From Rhodocytophaga rosea (GTDB lineage: Bacteria > Bacteroidota > Bacteroidia > Cytophagales > 172606-1): a stretch of DNA of 64,000 nt. Within the stretch, counting starts at the first letter, position 1. Every line of letters starts with the position of its first letter. The stretch lies in NCBI RefSeq assembly GCF_010119975.1, contig NZ_CP048222.1, forward strand, positions 7,540,501-7,604,500, given 5' to 3'. The notes beneath the pieces are model-generated. The model searched no databases. It was not told where the DNA came from and was given only the letters and a program-made list of their open reading frames with translations. A program made the position numbers and the translations under genes. This document shows positions 55,477 to 64,000 of this stretch, in pieces.

Positions 55477-56200
55477 TTGCTTTCTCTACCCATTGCTTAT
55501 CAGACAAGCAATACATTCAACGAATATGCCGAAATCACTGTACTTTCCTTTGGTGGCGGGCAGGACTCCACTTGCATTTTATATAAGATCATCTATGATC
55601 CGGCTTTTAGAGCAAGATTCGTACGGGGTCATTTGGTTGTCATCATGTCTGATACGGGCGATGAACACCGCTATACCTATGATTACTCTGGCCACATTAA
55701 GCAGGTATGAGTTAAGGCAGGAATTGAGTTTTATCTGATCACAGCTGATATGAACTTTCATACCGAAAGCTGGCAATCCCTTCGCCATCAGATGAGGACA
55801 AATTCCACAATTTTTGGAATGGAGCCTATACTGACGTTAGTCGTAGCTCCAGCTTTTGCCCGCAAAGGTTCCTGTACGGATAATTTAAAGATCAAACCCA
55901 TCTACCGGTTTTTGGCCGATTATATCCACCGGCGCTACAACTTTGCAGGGATTGGCTATTACCCTTAAAGACAAGTGGGGAGATTTTAACAATGCCGACA
56001 CGTTTAATTATTTTGCTCTCTGATATGGAAAGATCAATATGCTTATTGGCATTGCAAGAAAGGAAGAAGGCCGGGTAAGTAACACAGCAGGAACCTGCTG
56101 GCAGCAGCGCAGCATCACAAAAGTGTATCCTTTGATTGAGATTGGCTATGACCGCTCAGATTGCCAGGCATATATCCGGCAGGTAAATAAAAATATATAG
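55477..56200 (+). pseudogene. PAPS-reductase-like (PP-loop) protein, decayed
   Basis: A PP-loop SFGGGQDSTCILYKI and VVIMSDTGDEHRYTYDY open the frame; TGA at 55708-55710 interrupts it and the same frame resumes VKAGIEFYLITADMNFHTES, then RKGSCTDNLKIKPIYRFLAD until 55968. The last part is in another frame (LIGIARKEEGRVSNTAGTCW, VYPLIEIGYDRSDCQAYI) to 56200. These are the parts of the phosphoadenosine-phosphosulfate-reductase-domain family found on phages and defence islands as well as in sulfur metabolism. Clearly broken by at least one stop and one shift. Confidence 0.75.
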
Positions 56201-56227
56201 TTAAATTATATACCCCTTTCAATTAAC
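56191..56227. repeat. Dispersed palindromic repeat, copy 9 (reverse)
   Basis: Minus strand reads GTTAATTGAAAGGGGTATAT, then AATTTAACTATATATTT. The outer GTTAATTGAAAGGGGTATA is identical to copy 3. It overlaps the end of the PAPS-reductase pseudogene. Confidence 0.6.
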
Positions 56228-56365
56228 TTAAATTAATGAACATTGCTCACCATAACCCGAAATAAGTATTTGGCTTCTAAGGTATTTTGACCTTGCCAAT
56301 GACTAGAATTAAGATGGGCATTATCTGTTCATCAACATTTTCTATTCTGGCTGTAGGGCTGGAGC

Positions 56366-58114
56366 TTAATTACTCAAAACTTTGTTCAACTCCTCGAGCA
56401 TGGCAGGGCGGCGGGGAAATTGCTCTTTGAGATTTTGGGCAATTGCTTTGATTTTATCTTTCCCTTTCGGAATATCTTTCATCACCCGTATCATTTTCCT
56501 GGCCAAATCTGCATATGCGCTGCGGCCATCTGCTTTCTGTCCGTACTTCTCGAACGCAGGCAGGTACATTTGTAATAATTCATCCGGATAATGAGGAGCC
56601 AGATAGGTATGAAACTGTAACACTGTTTCCAGCCCGTTTTCTTTTTGCACCAGTGCAAGCAACCTCTCCCAGTACCCTTCCTGAATATAGATGGGAGCAA
56701 GGATCTGTAGCAAGGGCGGATGAAGCGGGTGCCAGAATTTGTTTTTATCGTTTGCCCATTTGTCTGTTACCCATTTGATGGTATCGCTGATGTATTTTTC
56801 TATGACCTGCTTCCATTCCTGTTGATTGTATGTTGCTTTCCATTGTTTATAATACTCCAGAGTAAATCCCCTGTCAAAAGCAAAATGCCTGGTATAGTGC
56901 CTGATAGTGTCAGTGTCTTTTTCCAGATAGGCAATACGTAAAAGTTCGCGCTCCCAGGCAGCTACCGTTCCCGGATGGTCTTTACCCTGGGCTATAGTAA
57001 TCCCCTCCCCAATCAGCTTTTTGGCCGCTATATAATCTTTCTTCTCAATGGCTTTGTTTACTTCACCCTGCCGCACTTCTACTATATCTAAGTTCTGCTG
57101 CACCATTTTTTGAGCTTCTCCACTCTTGCCGGTTGCCTCCAGAAACTCAATCTTCAGTGTGCGGAGTGTATCTCTGCGGTAGTCATCATAACGGCCGGTG
57201 AGTTGCAGGATTTGTGCATCTATAAATTGCAAAAATTTATTGCTTTTATTCAGCCCAATAGCCAGGCTCTGAAAAATATCCAGCATCTGGTAACCAAAGT
57301 CTCCGTAATCAAAATAAATTTTGTTGTTAAGTTCTTCTTTCAGGAAATCAAACATCTGTTCTTTCAATTCTATAGCCGCTTTTTCTGCCTCAGCCACGCT
57401 GCCCATAAGTTCTACTGCGCTAAAAATGGTTCCGCCTAAATTGCCCGCCGAGTCATCAGACTGTGTAATGGCCTCCATCATGGCTTTCAGCACTACCCGG
57501 CTTACGGTAAAGGCGTCTTTAAAATTATTTTTACTGATAAACTCAGAGCCACTCCCCAGCAACTTGTCTACTTCTCTTGCCAAAGTGAATGAAGCACGGT
57601 AGTCTATGAAGCCCCGGTTGCTATGCTTGCGGATCATTTTACTAATCAGGTCTACGTATTTTTTGGCTACATCTATGCGTTCGTCTTTTGAGGCAAAGTA
57701 TAGTTCAAATTCCGTTTTAAAGTCTTTATGTTTCTGGGCATAAGTGCGGATAAAATCCTGGTATTCTTTGGCAGTGATGCTTTGCAGCAGGTTTTCAAAA
57801 ATATTTTTTCCGGACTTTTTTTCTTTCCGCTTGCTTTTCATTGTAGGCATCTGCTCCCGTAGTGCGAAAAACACCGCTACTGTATGTTTGCAGGTTTCGC
57901 CATCATAAGGGCAATCGCAGAAATAGTCGGTGATTTCATTGCCCTTTTTGAGGGTAAGCTCTACCTGATAGGTTTGGGAACCTTCTACTTCCGCCTGCCA
58001 GGTATCTTCCCCGGTTTCTTCCAGAGACACTACTGCCTGGTTTTGATAATACTGCTTTCCTCTTTGCAGAATGGCAGAGGAAATATGTGTTTCAAAATTC
58101 TCTAATGTCAGCAT
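56366..58114 (-). CDS. SWIM zinc-finger protein
   Basis: 582 residues. N-terminal SWIM finger, YFCDCPYDGETCKHTVAVFF (CxC...CxH), at about residues 60-80 after a small beta domain; the rest is a long helical-repeat region (TPR-like pairs such as IEKKDYIAAKKLIGEGITIA) without known catalytic motifs. SWIM proteins bind DNA or proteins; in bacteria many sit beside SNF2 helicases, but none is here. It is an isolated gene with intact frame. Confidence 0.85.
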   Translation of the reverse strand: MLTLENFETHISSAILQRGKQYYQNQAVVSLEETGEDTWQAEVEGSQTYQVELTLKKGNEITDYFCDCPYDGETCKHTVAVFFALREQMPTMKSKRKEKKSGKNIFENLLQSITAKEYQDFIRTYAQKHKDFKTEFELYFASKDERIDVAKKYVDLISKMIRKHSNRGFIDYRASFTLAREVDKLLGSGSEFISKNNFKDAFTVSRVVLKAMMEAITQSDDSAGNLGGTIFSAVELMGSVAEAEKAAIELKEQMFDFLKEELNNKIYFDYGDFGYQMLDIFQSLAIGLNKSNKFLQFIDAQILQLTGRYDDYRRDTLRTLKIEFLEATGKSGEAQKMVQQNLDIVEVRQGEVNKAIEKKDYIAAKKLIGEGITIAQGKDHPGTVAAWERELLRIAYLEKDTDTIRHYTRHFAFDRGFTLEYYKQWKATYNQQEWKQVIEKYISDTIKWVTDKWANDKNKFWHPLHPPLLQILAPIYIQEGYWERLLALVQKENGLETVLQFHTYLAPHYPDELLQMYLPAFEKYGQKADGRSAYADLARKMIRVMKDIPKGKDKIKAIAQNLKEQFPRRPAMLEELNKVLSN

Positions 58115-58533
58115 AGTTTATGTAATCAGTCTGGTGCTTGCTAAATTAGCGACATGAATGAAAGGCAAAATAAGTTCTTTAATATTTTTACCTGAAGCAG
58201 AAACACAAAATCCAAACTATTGCTCATATTTTAGCTAAAGTCAGTGGATTTTTGGCTTTTACTTTTCACCAGTAAATTGTCAGGCCCCTTACTGTTCGCA
58301 CAGAGTTTAAGAAGTCAAAAAATATTTAATTCATGCTAGAATGGCTTGCCTATTAGTTACTCCAAAGGGGGAGTTGGTAAAACTGAACTCAGATCTAACT
58401 TTGGCCCGTATTAATCAAAGGTAAATATCGAATGGAAAAAAATACATGGTCAACACTTTTTAGGATGGGTCACCCAATGAGGAAAACATCTCTGTGAGAG
58501 TTGTAGCTTTGTCTCGATAAAATAACAAATGAA
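58115..58533. other. Divergent intergenic region
   Basis: About 420 bases between divergent genes. A weak relative of the palindromic repeat (TCCAAAGGGGGAGTTGGTAA at 58361-58380) is the only item; nothing else recognised. Confidence 0.4.
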
Positions 58534-59478
58534 ATGGATGGTAAAAAAATAACCATAATTGGCCTGGGAGGAGTGGGAGGCTATTTTGGATTCAAACTCG
58601 CCTATCAGTATAAAAATAATCCCACTGTTAAAATTACCTTCGTTGCCAGGGGAGAAACCTATGCGAGAGTAAAAGCAGAAGGGTTTACTCTGCTTTCCCC
58701 TGAGCATGTAGACCCGGTTGTTAGACCTGCTACTATTGTTAATGACCTAGCACAACTCCCGGAGTCAGACCTAATCCTCATTTCTGTAAAAGAATATGAC
58801 CTGGAACAGGTTTGCCTGCAAATAAAGGAAAAAATAAAGGCGGATACATTACTGCTGCCCTTAATGAACGGGGTGGATATCTATGAAAGAATGAGAAAGA
58901 TAATCACTACCGGTGTAGTTTTTCCGGCTTGTGTGTATGTAGCCTCTCATATAAAGGAAAAAGGAGTAGTGGAACACAAAGGAAATAGGGGAAAAATCAT
59001 TCTAGGCAAGGACCCTCAGAAAAAAAGTAGGGAGCCTGCATGGGTGGTGGATGTATTAAAAGAGAGTGGAGTGGATACAATCTATAAAGAGAATGCCATT
59101 ACCGATATATGGACCAAGTTTTTCTTTATTGCCAGCTTCGGATTAGTATCGGCAAGGTACAACAAACCGATTGGTCAGGTACATAAAGAACCTGAGCCTA
59201 GAGCAAGAGTTAGGGCGATCATGGGTGAAATACAACAAATTGCAGTAAACAAAGGAATTACTATCCCTAAAAACATTATTGAACTTACCTTTGAAAAAGC
59301 CTCAACTTTTCCATACACTACACCCACCTCCTTGCAGCTTGATGTGCATACGAATAAAGCCCATACTGAATTAGAATTATTTGCCGGATCGATTATAAAC
59401 TATGGAGGGCAGTTGAACTTTCCAGTAAGAGAAACCGAAAAAATTTATGCAGAAATACTGCAACTTTATGTCAACTAA
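58534..59478 (+). CDS. Ketopantoate-reductase-like NADPH oxidoreductase (PanE/ApbA family)
   Basis: 314 residues: N-terminal Rossmann motif IIGLGGVGGYFGFKLA, middle LILISVKEYDLEQVC and LLPLMNGVDIYERM, and a C-terminal helical domain with DIWTKFFFIASFGLVSARY (catalytic Lys) and the TSLQLDVHTNKAHTELE-type segment with late Glu and Ser. Full-length PanE reduces 2-dehydropantoate for pantothenate and CoA synthesis, but Bacteroidota often have several paralogs with other substrates and no pan genes are adjacent. Confidence 0.85.
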   Translation: MDGKKITIIGLGGVGGYFGFKLAYQYKNNPTVKITFVARGETYARVKAEGFTLLSPEHVDPVVRPATIVNDLAQLPESDLILISVKEYDLEQVCLQIKEKIKADTLLLPLMNGVDIYERMRKIITTGVVFPACVYVASHIKEKGVVEHKGNRGKIILGKDPQKKSREPAWVVDVLKESGVDTIYKENAITDIWTKFFFIASFGLVSARYNKPIGQVHKEPEPRARVRAIMGEIQQIAVNKGITIPKNIIELTFEKASTFPYTTPTSLQLDVHTNKAHTELELFAGSIINYGGQLNFPVRETEKIYAEILQLYVN

Positions 59479-59700
59479 AACTATCAGGGATTGCGATGGA
59501 AAGAAACCCTTACGAGTAACTGTTAAGGGATAACTGTATTATTGAGAATCACTAATAAATAAGACAAAGGAGTTATATACTTTTGAATCTTTGTTGAAGT
59601 TGTTGAAATAATAAATCCCTTTGTGGAGAAGATTTAATCCATTTCTTTATGAAATCTATTTTCCATTTATTATAAACGTCGCGAGCCTTTTCTTCATTGT

Positions 59701-60306
59701 TTAGTATAATGCAGCTCCATCATTTTTTTGTAGTTGTTGAAGATCTTGTATTTCTTTCTCAACGGCTAAAACCCAAGTATAAAATCCCATGTCCTCCTCA
59801 AAAGTGTTAATCGTAAATCCTTCAGAGAAATACTCGACAATGGCAGCCAGTTTAGCCGCCCACTCTTCTAGTTGGGTAAATTGCTGATTTACTTTAATCA
59901 GGTTCCTTTCCAGATTATAAATCTCATTGATAGAAATTACTTTGTTCAAATTACTAGCATACTCTGAACCCAGTTCCTTTATGTAAGCATATACATCCCC
60001 TGATTTATTATTTTTAGTAAGCTCAACAATCTGTTTGTATTTTTTCTGTTCTTCTGCAGGCCATAGAGATAAGGTTTCTAACTTAAATAAGCTATCTATT
60101 CGTTTATCAATTTGTCCTTTTGTAATTAAAGCTTGTTTATAGTTTTCAACATTGGGTGTATACTCAAATTGTTTTGGAAAAAAATCTTTAGGATACTTTC
60201 CTGCTAAAATATCTTTAGGAGTTACATCAACCTTACTCATGGCTTGAGAAAAGCAAATAAACAAGCATACTAAGCAGGCAATACAATATTTTAGTAGCTT
60301 CTCCAT
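59701..60306 (-). CDS. Exported helical protein, function unknown
   Basis: 201 residues from ATG 60306, which directly precedes a signal peptide (LLKYCIACLVCLFICFSQAM). The mature part is charged and helical (KQIVELTKNNKSGDVYAYI, EWAAKLAAIVEYF). No family recognised. The longer frame upstream lacks the signal at its start and is less likely. Nothing nearby indicates a role. Confidence 0.65.
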   Translation of the reverse strand: MEKLLKYCIACLVCLFICFSQAMSKVDVTPKDILAGKYPKDFFPKQFEYTPNVENYKQALITKGQIDKRIDSLFKLETLSLWPAEEQKKYKQIVELTKNNKSGDVYAYIKELGSEYASNLNKVISINEIYNLERNLIKVNQQFTQLEEWAAKLAAIVEYFSEGFTINTFEEDMGFYTWVLAVEKEIQDLQQLQKNDGAALY

Positions 60307-61536
60307 AAGGTAGTTAGGTATAAGTATTGAACTTACAAAAATTTCACTACGAATGCATTTAAATTGACACAAAAAATGCTACCAATTCCGGAAGTTGGGT
60401 ATTTCCTTTTGCAAAGAATGGAAAGAGAAGGAATGGTTATAGCAGGTTTAATAAGAAAAGACAAAAATAAAAAGCCTGTCCAATAGCCAGGCCCTTTACT
60501 AAAACAAACCACATGAAACCAATAATTTGATCGTATCCAAGCTAAAGCTTGTGGTCCGTAGTTATGGCTGACAAATGAAGGTTTATCCCTTTCTCTCAGG
60601 CTTTCATCGAATTGTAAATCGTACTCATGTGAGATAAAAGTATCAATAGAGGGCAAGTGCAAGCCATAGTCTATGATCAGGCAAATTCTAACCGATATCA
60701 TGCGATTATTTTTCCGGAAGAGGAACGGACCCGATCCGCACGAACGTGGGAGGTCCGACTTCTCAAACATGGAGATCATCATATTTTATATGATCTGGAG
60801 TGGCCTTGCTATTTTTTTGGAATGGACAATTTTAAGCTAATATGGAAGATATACAACCTGTAGAATCAATCACTATTCTCATAAGAGAACTAAAAGAGTA
60901 TTGCCAAAAAGAACTGCCTTATCTTTATTTTGACCTGCTGTTCTTCATGGATCTATGTCCGGATTATTTTGGCAGGCCGGTTGAAAAAATGACTCATAAC
61001 TTAAGCACCGGGATGGTTAAGGTATTCTTTAAACAAATTCCCACAACCTTGTCAACGTGCATTTTTTACTACTTGATTCGGATCCCGCTTGCTTTGTAGT
61101 TGGACTATATATTGCTGACGTGAAGTTTGACTTAGGCTGTTAGCTGATTCAGCACACTTCCGGCACACTTTTCCTAATTATTATGGCAAATATTAAGCCC
61201 CTGGTTTTCGAATATATAGCCGATAGAAAATAACACAATTAGGAGTAAAGCCAAAGGGGTAGTTAATTTAACCGCCCCCTTTTGACAAACCAAAAAATAA
61301 TGCCCTTAATTAAAAAGCTATAAAGGTTTTATTTTTGTCTTTGTTCATAGAACTTGGACCTGACATTCTTTTCATCATAAGCTGGTTGTATAGGAAAGAC
61401 TTTCTATACCTCATCCCAAATTAACCTGTTGTCAGTTTCTTTTTCCTTTCGTCAATATGATTTTGAAATTTGATTATCATCAAGCATTTTGAAATCCTAA
61501 GTGTTTATTCACGATCAAGCTGCTCCTTTGGACAAT
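60307..61536. other. Long region with only weak coding
   Basis: About 1.2 kb. Two short plus-strand frames (60657-60863, 60842-61099) and one minus-strand frame (60333-60782) overlap; none has recognisable motifs. 60842-61099 (ITILIRELKEYCQKELPYLY) is the most protein-like and could be a remnant. Palindromic repeat copy 8 is at 61253-61283. Confidence 0.35.
61253..61283. repeat. Dispersed palindromic repeat, copy 8
   Basis: AAAGGGGTAGTTAATTTAAC then CGCCCCCTTTT: outer AAAGGGG / CCCCTTTT around GTTAA-T-TTAAC, a symmetric hairpin. Confidence 0.65.
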
Positions 61537-62620
61537 ATGTACCGATACCTCTTATTACTCTTTTTCCCTTGTACCATTTTCGTTTCCGCTGTTGCCCAAA
61601 CTCCATTAACGCTGAAAAATTCTATCACCGCCGGGTATGAGCCATCCTTTTTTGATGACCTCGGCAAAAGAATGGCAGACAGCATTCCCAGCCTGGGTTC
61701 ACTAGTGGTGTGGACAAAAGGCGGCATCGTTTATGAGAATTATTTTCATGGGGCATCAGCCACCACGACCTTCAACATCAAGTCGATTACAAAGTCTGTA
61801 GTGTCTGCCATGGCAGGCATTGCGCAATCAAAAAATTACTACCCACCTGGACACACCGGTGTTGCGTTTATTTCCCGAGTTTGCTCAGCCCCACGGGCAT
61901 TCCTCATTGGTGTGGTTTGCTCAAGAAAAGCGTCTGGAAGATTCGTTGCGGGCACGGTTGACGTTGAAAAATTTACTAACCATGCAGCCGGGATGGGAGT
62001 GGAATGATTTTGGTCCGGTTGTAAATATTTTCATCAATGCGGCCGATCCGGTGCGCTTCACCATGGATTTGCCTTTTGCTACAACGCCCGGCACGCAATG
62101 GGTGTATTGTTCGGCAGCCACTTCGGTTTTTAGTGCTGCCTTGCAAAAGGCTGTAAAGATGGATTTGCGTTCGTTTGGCGATAAATACCTGTTTGCGCCA
62201 GCCGGCATGAAATTGTCTGCATGGTATAAGGACCCCGCGGGTCATTGGGTGGGTGCTTCGGAAATGCACATGACTTCCCGCGACCTGCTTCGGTTTGCTT
62301 TATTGTATCTCCACCATGGCAAGGTTGGCACCAAGCAATTGTTACCTGTGAGTTGGGTAAAAGAATCTTTGTCCCAGCAGGCTGTGCTGGATTTCTGGGA
62401 TATTCTGCCAGGAGCTAACGGGTATGGGTATTACTGGTGGCGTCGCATCACCAATGGTCACCAGGCATATATCGCCAGCGGTGCAATGGGACAGATCATT
62501 ACTATTATTCCGGATCTGGATATGGTGGTGGTCGCTAACTGCCTGTTGAATGGAGATAACCGCGGACGAGAAGAAATCCTGCGCATTCATCAATTTGTCA
62601 ATCAAATCACAGCAAAGTAA
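61537..62620 (+). pseudogene. Exported serine hydrolase (beta-lactamase fold), frameshifted
   Basis: From ATG 61537: signal peptide (YLLLLFFPCTIFVSAVAQ), NIKSITKSVVSAMAGIA with the S-x-x-K motif, then the frame breaks near 61820. The next frame continues RNQKITTHLDTPVLRLFPEF and ends at 62620 with WVYCSAATSVFSAAL (Y-x-S motif) and YIASGAMGQII. About five bases seem lost at GGCATTGCGC, as if a CATTG repeat had collapsed. Family: class-C-beta-lactamase-like esterases/peptidases. Its stop overlaps the ATG of the carboxylesterase (TAATG). Confidence 0.8.
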
Positions 62621-64000
62621 TGGCTCATCAGATTACCTCACTTATTCTTCTATTGCTGCTCACCTGCCTGAGGGGCCTATCGCAATCAACGCCGCTAAAA
62701 CTGCCTGCAAGAATCAGGATTGAACAGGGATGGATATCTGGTGCCATCAATGCGAGCGGCGATGTACATATATATAAAGGTATCCCTTATGCTGCCCCAC
62801 CGATCGGGAACCTCCGGTGGAAAGCCCCGCAACCTGCCCCTTCCTGGAAAGGCGTTCGTCCCTGTGTGGCTTTCGGTCCCAATGCGATGCAGCCGGTGCC
62901 GGTGCCTTCGGGTGCATACGGTAAAGAAATATTAATTCCCCCAGATGGCCCTATCAGTGAAGATTGTCTGTACCTGAATGTATGGGCGCCGGCAAAAAAG
63001 GCCAATAAGAAACGACCTGTCCTCGTGATTGTACACGGGGGTGGTTTTACTGGCGGGTCAGGATCGATTTCCTTGTTGGATGGCGAGCAGATGGCACGCA
63101 AGGGGTTGGTGGTGGTGTCAATCAATTATCGCTTAGGCGTATTTGGATTTTTAGCGCATCCTGCCTTGACAGCCGAATCCCCCCATCACAGTTCCGGAAA
63201 CTATGGCATATTGGACCAGATTGCTGCTTTTGAGTGGATAAAGAAAAATATTTCTGCTTTTGGAGGAGATCCTGATAATATCACCGCAGATGGCGGATCG
63301 GCCGGTTCATGCAGTGTGCTCACGATTGTAGCCTCTCCGCTAGGCAAAGGCTTGTTGCGACGTGTGATCTCTGAAAGTGGTCCGCTGTTCCAGCCGAAAG
63401 AGTGTAGGGAATTGCGCGCAGCAGAACATGAAGGCTTGCAAACCATGCAGGCAAAACAAGCCCGTACACTTTCACAAATGCGTGCCTTGTCGGCAGATTC
63501 ATTACTCAAAGGAGATCATTTGCGTCTGCCGGTAGTGGATAATTATTTGCTGACCGATCATATCCGGGATTTGTTTGCAGCGGGAAAACAAAACGATGTC
63601 GACCTGCTGATTGGATACAATGAAGGGGACCAGGATATGCGGGGACCGGCGCAATCCGCACAAGCATTTATAAGAATGGCAAAAGGGAAATACGGTTTGG
63701 ATGCAGATGAATTTTTACGAATTTACCCTGCCTCGACTGATCAGCAGGCAGCAGCCTCACAGGTTGCCATCTCGCGTGACCGCGTGTTTGGCTGGGGTAA
63801 TTTTCTATGGGCAAAAGCACAATCCCGGCAGGGACAACAAAAAGTATGGATGTATTATTTCAGTCGTAGCGTACCTGCTGTACCCGGTAAACCGGAGTAC
63901 GGTGCTTTTCATGGTAGTCAGGGTGCCTATGTGCTCGATAATCTGCACCGATGGAACCTGCTCTTTACGCAATGGGATAAAACCCTCAGCGAGAGGATGA
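62620..64000 (+). CDS. Carboxylesterase type B, exported (3' end outside window)
   Basis: Open from ATG 62620 to the end of the window, 460 codons. Signal peptide LILLLLLTCLRGLSQS. Type-B carboxylesterase landmarks: IYKGIPYAAPPIGNLRWKAP, EDCLYLNVW, VIVHGGGFTGGSG (oxyanion hole), NYRLGVFGFL, and the nucleophile elbow GGSAGS with Ser227; acid Glu335 in IGYNEGD; His431 in GAFHGSQG, so the full Ser/Glu/His triad is present. It starts inside the stop codon of the serine hydrolase gene, so the two hydrolases are translationally coupled. Substrate unknown; family hydrolyses carboxylic esters. Confidence 0.92.
   Translation, partial: MAHQITSLILLLLLTCLRGLSQSTPLKLPARIRIEQGWISGAINASGDVHIYKGIPYAAPPIGNLRWKAPQPAPSWKGVRPCVAFGPNAMQPVPVPSGAYGKEILIPPDGPISEDCLYLNVWAPAKKANKKRPVLVIVHGGGFTGGSGSISLLDGEQMARKGLVVVSINYRLGVFGFLAHPALTAESPHHSSGNYGILDQIAAFEWIKKNISAFGGDPDNITADGGSAGSCSVLTIVASPLGKGLLRRVISESGPLFQPKECRELRAAEHEGLQTMQAKQARTLSQMRALSADSLLKGDHLRLPVVDNYLLTDHIRDLFAAGKQNDVDLLIGYNEGDQDMRGPAQSAQAFIRMAKGKYGLDADEFLRIYPASTDQQAAASQVAISRDRVFGWGNFLWAKAQSRQGQQKVWMYYFSRSVPAVPGKPEYGAFHGSQGAYVLDNLHRWNLLFTQWDKTLSERM

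Noticed and set aside
60333-60782. 149-codon minus-strand frame and overlapping plus-strand frames
   Set aside because: None shows a family motif, signal peptide or ribosome site; they overlap each other, so at most a remnant.

Overview
The window is moderately AT-rich DNA from a member of the Bacteroidota, most likely a Cytophagales-type gliding or soil bacterium. This is inferred from gene content: Bacteroidota conjugative-transposon genes (traG-N order), a periplasmic-propeller sensor kinase with a LytTR regulator, an ELWxxDGT-repeat protein, DUF4099/DUF3945 proteins, TAnnTTTG-type -7 boxes and IS91 elements with a companion tyrosine recombinase. I saw no rRNA, tRNA or CRISPR array.

Left part (1-9.2 kb) is ordinary chromosome: the end of an acyl-CoA dehydrogenase, a CDF metal exporter, a secreted sialidase, a Crp/Fnr-type regulator with an FNR-like palindrome just after it, an NAD(P)-binding reductase, a YgiD-type extradiol dioxygenase and a Ca2+-type P-ATPase. 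An IS630-family element (9602-10707) has cut off an ELWxxDGT protein.

11.4-27.9 kb is a decayed conjugative element. On the minus strand lie radC-independent cargo (RES/Xre toxin-antitoxin), traN, traM, traL, traK, traJ, a traI-like gene, a lipoprotein and traG (VirB4). On the plus strand lie a relaxase C-terminus, a VirD4-type coupling protein, a frameshifted XRE regulator and DUF4099/DUF3945 proteins. The divergent centre (traG 5' end, the early tra genes, the relaxase N-terminus) is missing and its place is taken by a gene for a HEPN-motif protein. A RadC-like JAMM protein sits on the plus strand at the edge.

28.5-44.6 kb holds a hybrid-type periplasmic sensor kinase with its LytTR regulator, an IS5 element, a vanadium-haloperoxidase-like lipoprotein broken by a nonsense codon, two unrecognised secreted proteins, a TrkH/KtrB-type K+ transporter, a CzcB-type adaptor with a large internal deletion, a serine hydrolase, an SRPBCC protein, a small secreted protein and a HAD phosphatase. 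A family of palindromic intergenic repeats (about nine copies) is scattered from 37.7 to 61.3 kb.

44.6-53.5 kb is the most interesting part: single, unrelated genes, nearly all on the plus strand, separated by structured spacers whose outer ends read ...YAAC and GTT... . The start of each cassette (after GTT) is the exact reverse complement, over 7-10 nt, of the end found after its gene (before AAC) in five of the cases. This is the hallmark of integron gene cassettes with attC sites. No integron integrase of normal architecture is visible, so it looks like an integrase-less cassette cluster of an unusual, long-attC type; an IS91-like unit with a tyrosine recombinase occupies one cassette slot.

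53.5-64 kb returns to mixed chromosome: two related secreted/lipoprotein genes, a PAPS-reductase-like pseudogene, a SWIM-domain protein, a ketopantoate-reductase-like enzyme, a secreted coiled protein, and a frameshifted serine hydrolase translationally coupled to a carboxylesterase that runs off the window. Many genes from 21 kb rightward carry one-base indels or nonsense codons, which means either real decay of accessory DNA or residual assembly errors.
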